A stretch of DNA of 64,000 nt, from NCBI GenBank assembly GCA_017983465.1, contig JAGOBK010000001.1, positions 124,001 to 188,000 of the forward strand, given 5' to 3'. The translations under genes and the position numbers were made by a program. Source of the stretch: Crocinitomicaceae bacterium (lineage in GTDB: Bacteria > Bacteroidota > Bacteroidia > Flavobacteriales_D > Crocinitomicaceae). Below are positions 61,528-64,000 of this stretch, in pieces; within the stretch, counting starts at the first letter, position 1; every line of letters begins with the position of its first letter. Under the pieces are notes generated by a model. That model saw nothing but the letters and a program-made list of their open reading frames with translations. It was not told where the DNA came from and ran no database searches.

Positions 61528-62379
61528 TCATTCGTACTGAATTGCGATTTTTTCTGCGATCCTTTTTATTAAGTATAAATAAGGTAGTAGTTTTTTATCA
61601 TTGTCAGGAGTTGGAAGAATAACTTTATTTTCTCTTTGTTCTCTCAAGTGAACCAAGACATTTCTAATTCGCTCAATATTTTTTCTAATTGTTGACAACA
61701 TGTTGTCATTTGAATTTTCAATTTCTTCAGGTTTATTGAAAAGTTTTTTGATAATTAAACCACCATCAAATTCGACCTCTTTACAAAAATAATCTCCATT
61801 TTCAAGTAATTCTAAAATTATATCATCATATGCGATGTATTCAGTAAATATCTTCTCCATTTTATCAGAATCATTTCTGTATTTATTAAAATGATCTTGT
61901 AAATTTTCGAGAATATTCCGCGTATACTCTTTTGATTTTGAATTTATGTCTGGTCTTTTTAATATATTATTCAATTCCTTTTTGATATTGTTATCAAGGA
62001 AATAGTAAGTACAATATTCTAATACTTGAAAATAAAAGATGAACTGTAATCTAGTATCTTCAGTCCTATTTGCAATTGACAATGTTTCAAGTATTGTGTA
62101 ATCAATGTTTTTTGCATTGATTATATCTGGGAAATTTGTTGGATCAGTTGAATAGCACGGTTCAGTAAATTCTTCATCATAATATTCCTTTTTATAAATT
62201 ATCACTTGAGGACACCCTCTTTCAAAATACTCAAGATAGAAGTTGAAAAGTCTAAGGAAATAAGTGAAATCTTCTGCATATTTTTTCAATTTTTCCTTTG
62301 ATATAAAACGAATATGGTTTGGCATCTTTAAAGAAGTCTTTAATAAATTCAGGTTGTTCATCAAGAGTATAAAAATCAT
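61528..62379 (-). CDS. HEPN-like protein, 3' part of a frameshifted gene
   Basis: The open frame runs 283 codons from an ATG at 62379, though the conserved-looking protein probably begins upstream in another frame (see the 62252-62770 entry). The C-terminal domain is helical, with RIRNVLVHLREQ: the Arg-Asn-x3-His (Rx4H) motif at 61648-61665 is the catalytic signature of HEPN ribonucleases. It ends LYLIKRIAEKIAIQYE. Codons are strongly AT-rich, unlike the chromosomal genes. Function inferred as a possible defence or toxin RNase; I recognise no named family. Confidence 0.6.
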   Translation of the reverse strand: MIFILLMNNLNLLKTSLKMPNHIRFISKEKLKKYAEDFTYFLRLFNFYLEYFERGCPQVIIYKKEYYDEEFTEPCYSTDPTNFPDIINAKNIDYTILETLSIANRTEDTRLQFIFYFQVLEYCTYYFLDNNIKKELNNILKRPDINSKSKEYTRNILENLQDHFNKYRNDSDKMEKIFTEYIAYDDIILELLENGDYFCKEVEFDGGLIIKKLFNKPEEIENSNDNMLSTIRKNIERIRNVLVHLREQRENKVILPTPDNDKKLLPYLYLIKRIAEKIAIQYE

Positions 62380-62770
62380 TCAACATTCTTAATTCTCTGT
62401 ACTGAGTTTTAGAACTTGTTTTAATTTGTTGAAATCCTTTCGAAATTAATGAGAGCGCGTCACTCGTTTTGTCAAAATAACACTTGAATGTATCGCCTTC
62501 ATAATTATATTCAAACCGTCTTGATAAAAAATGCACTTCGTCCTCTCTACTAAGTGGTTGAAAAATAAACTCTAAGACATCATCATTTAAATGATAAACT
62601 GCTGCAAGATAGTCTACAAGAATTATATTCTTTAGTTTATTTATGTGTTTATCTTTTTTATCTAATAAAATGATAAAAGTATCATCGTTCCAAGGCTTTT
62701 CAATTTTAATATGCTTCGTCTCTTCAATTACTTCAGAATAATTATTGTTTCTTTTAAATTCTTCGTTCAT
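62252..62770 (-). CDS. 5' part of the frameshifted HEPN-like gene
   Basis: 172 codons from an ATG at 62770 (MNEEFKRNNNYSEVIEETKH). Hydrophilic, plausible protein sequence up to KPYSFYIKGKIEK, after which the frame ends in ICRRFHLFP and a stop. Removing one base from the A6 tract (T6 on the forward strand, 62281-62286) joins it to YAEDFTYFLRLFNF of the downstream frame, giving a single protein of about 413 aa. Total span 1243 bases equals 414 codons plus one base. So it is probably one gene with a frameshift, or a site of slippage. Confidence 0.55.
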   Translation of the reverse strand: MNEEFKRNNNYSEVIEETKHIKIEKPWNDDTFIILLDKKDKHINKLKNIILVDYLAAVYHLNDDVLEFIFQPLSREDEVHFLSRRFEYNYEGDTFKCYFDKTSDALSLISKGFQQIKTSSKTQYRELRMLNDFYTLDEQPEFIKDFFKDAKPYSFYIKGKIEKICRRFHLFP

Positions 62771-62930
62771 TAATTACGTTTTTGATTTAGGTAATGGATA
62801 TTACACCTAACGGTTTTTAGGTTAGCGTTCGGACGGATTTAGTTGTACAAAACTTTCGACGTAACCCAAGTTTTGATTTGAATTAGAATGTTCAATTAAC
62901 GACTGCATGCGTTATTGATCCAAACTCCTG
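62771..62930. other. Gap between the two HEPN-like genes
   Basis: 160 bases, AT-rich with the motif ACCTAACGG near its left part and an imperfect inverted repeat CCTAAC / GTTAGG-like (62806-62825). No gene seen. Confidence 0.4.
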
Positions 62931-63863
62931 TTAACTACCGTTGATTTCAATATTGTATTTTTTTAAGAGTATTGGATTTTTGTCTGAATAAATCAATCTT
63001 TCAAAATGCTGAATTGGCTGAATCCATAAATTATTTAATGAAGTTTTTAAGTCAGCTAAGTCTTGAGCCATTTGGAAATCACGTTCAATAAAATCTCTTT
63101 GAAATATATTTATCTTAACTACAAATACTTGATGCCATTTCTTGTAGTCGCCAATTCTACTTTTTTTGGGTACAAAAATTCCGTGTTGTGTAATGTGGCT
63201 TCCTATCTGAGCATTATGTACAATAACGTTACGATATGTTCTAATTTGCAACGCTAACTTGACATAGTCTTTATAAGCTTTTTCATTTCCAAAATATTCA
63301 TTTAGGATGTTTGATCGACCTAAAATTTTAAATGGTGCAGTTTTACCCTTACTTAAGTAGTGAGTAAATGCATTCGGATAATGATTGTCATACCAATCTC
63401 CTGCAAGTTTCAAATATTTTTTCTTTGAAAGTCTTTGTAAAATCTCAGTATTTTTTTCTTCACATTCAAGTGTAACGAAATATAAGCTTGTTAAAAATTC
63501 TTCTGCCAAGTCACAAACACTTCCTAAATGAGTATAAAAGTTCTCAAAATATGATAAGTGTTTTGTTGTCAAACAATTACTCGCATAAACTAAATTAAGA
63601 AACATGGAGTAATGAATAATGGATAGGTCAATAATGTCTGTAGAAATATTTGACCGTGCTCGGATTTGTTCATTACTATTTGAAATACTTGATTCAATCC
63701 GTTTTGTCATTGGTGTAATAAATGACTTCCAGAAAATTTCTGAATTTGAGAAGAAATCTGTCACCAAATGTCCACCATCAATTTCATGATAGTCTCCGTT
63801 TGACTTGAATGAAAAGCCACTCGTTAATGATTTTAATGATGTGATATCTGTTATAAGTGTCAT
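62931..63863 (-). CDS. HEPN-like protein of unknown family
   Basis: 310 aa from MTLITDITSLKSLTSGFSFK; the reading frame is intact. Mostly helical, no signal peptide. Residues 205-217 read QIRTYRNVIVHNA: RNVIVH (Arg211-His216) is an Rx4H motif of the HEPN ribonuclease type. Upstream, FLTSLYFVTLECEEKN and YFENFYTHLGSVC are unassigned. AT-rich codon use suggests transfer. With the neighbouring frameshifted HEPN-like gene it forms a pair in the island; a defence or toxin role is inferred. Confidence 0.65.
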   Translation of the reverse strand: MTLITDITSLKSLTSGFSFKSNGDYHEIDGGHLVTDFFSNSEIFWKSFITPMTKRIESSISNSNEQIRARSNISTDIIDLSIIHYSMFLNLVYASNCLTTKHLSYFENFYTHLGSVCDLAEEFLTSLYFVTLECEEKNTEILQRLSKKKYLKLAGDWYDNHYPNAFTHYLSKGKTAPFKILGRSNILNEYFGNEKAYKDYVKLALQIRTYRNVIVHNAQIGSHITQHGIFVPKKSRIGDYKKWHQVFVVKINIFQRDFIERDFQMAQDLADLKTSLNNLWIQPIQHFERLIYSDKNPILLKKYNIEINGS

Positions 63864-63945
63864 TCAGAATTGTTAAATTACTGTATATCTATTATATTCA
63901 GGTTAAATTACCTTTATAAAGCTTGACATTCATATTCTTAAATAA

Positions 63946-64000
63946 TCACAAGCTATCTCGTTTTTCAATAATATTCCTAATGTTTTCTGGGATGTTTTTT
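63946..64000 (-). CDS. C-terminal end of a gene entering from the right (partial)
   Basis: From the right edge the reverse strand reads KNIPENIRNIIEKRDSL and stops at TGA (63946-63948). Only 17 codons are visible, but the residues look protein-like. Could be the next cargo gene of the island; too short to name. Confidence 0.3.
   Translation of the reverse strand, partial: KNIPENIRNIIEKRDSL

Noticed and set aside
61528..62770. Two separate overlapping genes
   Set aside because: The ends of the two frames in the overlap look off-frame and a one-base change joins them; kept as two entries but argued to be one gene.
62771..62930. ACCTAACGG and CGTTATTG in this gap look like ends of an integron attC site
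   Set aside because: The two ends do not fold as complementary R and L boxes beyond four or five bases, and no intI is in the window.

Overview
The window is a piece of a Bacteroidota chromosome, most likely order Flavobacteriales. A Fluviicola/Crocinitomicaceae-like source is my inference from overall gene content, not from a marker alignment. Supporting signs are promoter -7 elements of the TAnnTTTG type, an OstA-like protein beside purA, an outer-membrane beta-barrel TonB-dependent receptor, a short ComEC without a hydrolase domain, M13 and M28 peptidases with export signals, and a LemA/TPM operon. Base composition is moderate (roughly 40% GC by eye) over most of the window and falls visibly at the right end.

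Layout. 1-6.8 kb: the 5' part of a sodium:solute symporter, a small membrane-anchored protein, DedA, rhodanese, ComEC and RecQ. 6.8-14.8 kb: ilvE, a secreted protein of unknown function, an EEP-family hydrolase, a lemA-TPM-TPM operon, a membrane SRPBCC protein, an alpha/beta hydrolase and thiol peroxidase. 14.8-20.6 kb: an ORF6N-domain gene with a degenerate piece of a related sequence behind it, divergent from a dinB-dnaE lesion-bypass operon whose promoter carries a palindrome, then a VOC protein and an uncatalogued 54-aa membrane protein. 20.7-22.7 kb: a HigBA toxin-antitoxin pair, two small membrane proteins and a short tandem repeat. 22.7-36.9 kb: M28 peptidase, ychF, fumarylacetoacetase, a bifunctional RelA/SpoT enzyme, a tight fur-like/STAS/purA/OstA operon, rpsA, yqgE and hisS. 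37-50.1 kb: M13 peptidase, GNAT, YiiX-like and VWA proteins, a thiolase, an SRPBCC protein, a translationally coupled ABC transporter/LolA-like operon, a second HigBA pair, a channel-like protein with an altered filter, glmM, ribH and a TPR protein. 50.2-59.5 kb: TonB-dependent receptor, TerC, menD, menF, an ABC exporter, GNAT and a hotdog thioesterase that could serve menaquinone synthesis.

At 59.54 kb a tRNA-Ser(UGA) with encoded CCA is followed directly by a terminator, repeated ATGTACCA-like words, a tyrosine recombinase of the Bacteroidota conjugative-transposon type and a DUF4248-like small protein. This looks like the left end of an island integrated at the tRNA 3' end. The AT-rich cargo visible before the window ends consists of proteins I cannot assign to a named family. 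Two of them carry an RNxxxH motif (Rx4H) of the kind that forms the active site of HEPN ribonucleases, which makes this a candidate defence or toxin locus. One of these HEPN-like genes is split by a +1 frame change at or near an A6 tract.

The chromosomal genes otherwise form ordinary housekeeping operons. The parts most worth following up are the tRNA-Ser island (59.5-64 kb), the dinB-dnaE promoter palindrome, genes whose promoter lies only a few bases from the start codon, and the LolA-coupled ABC transporter.
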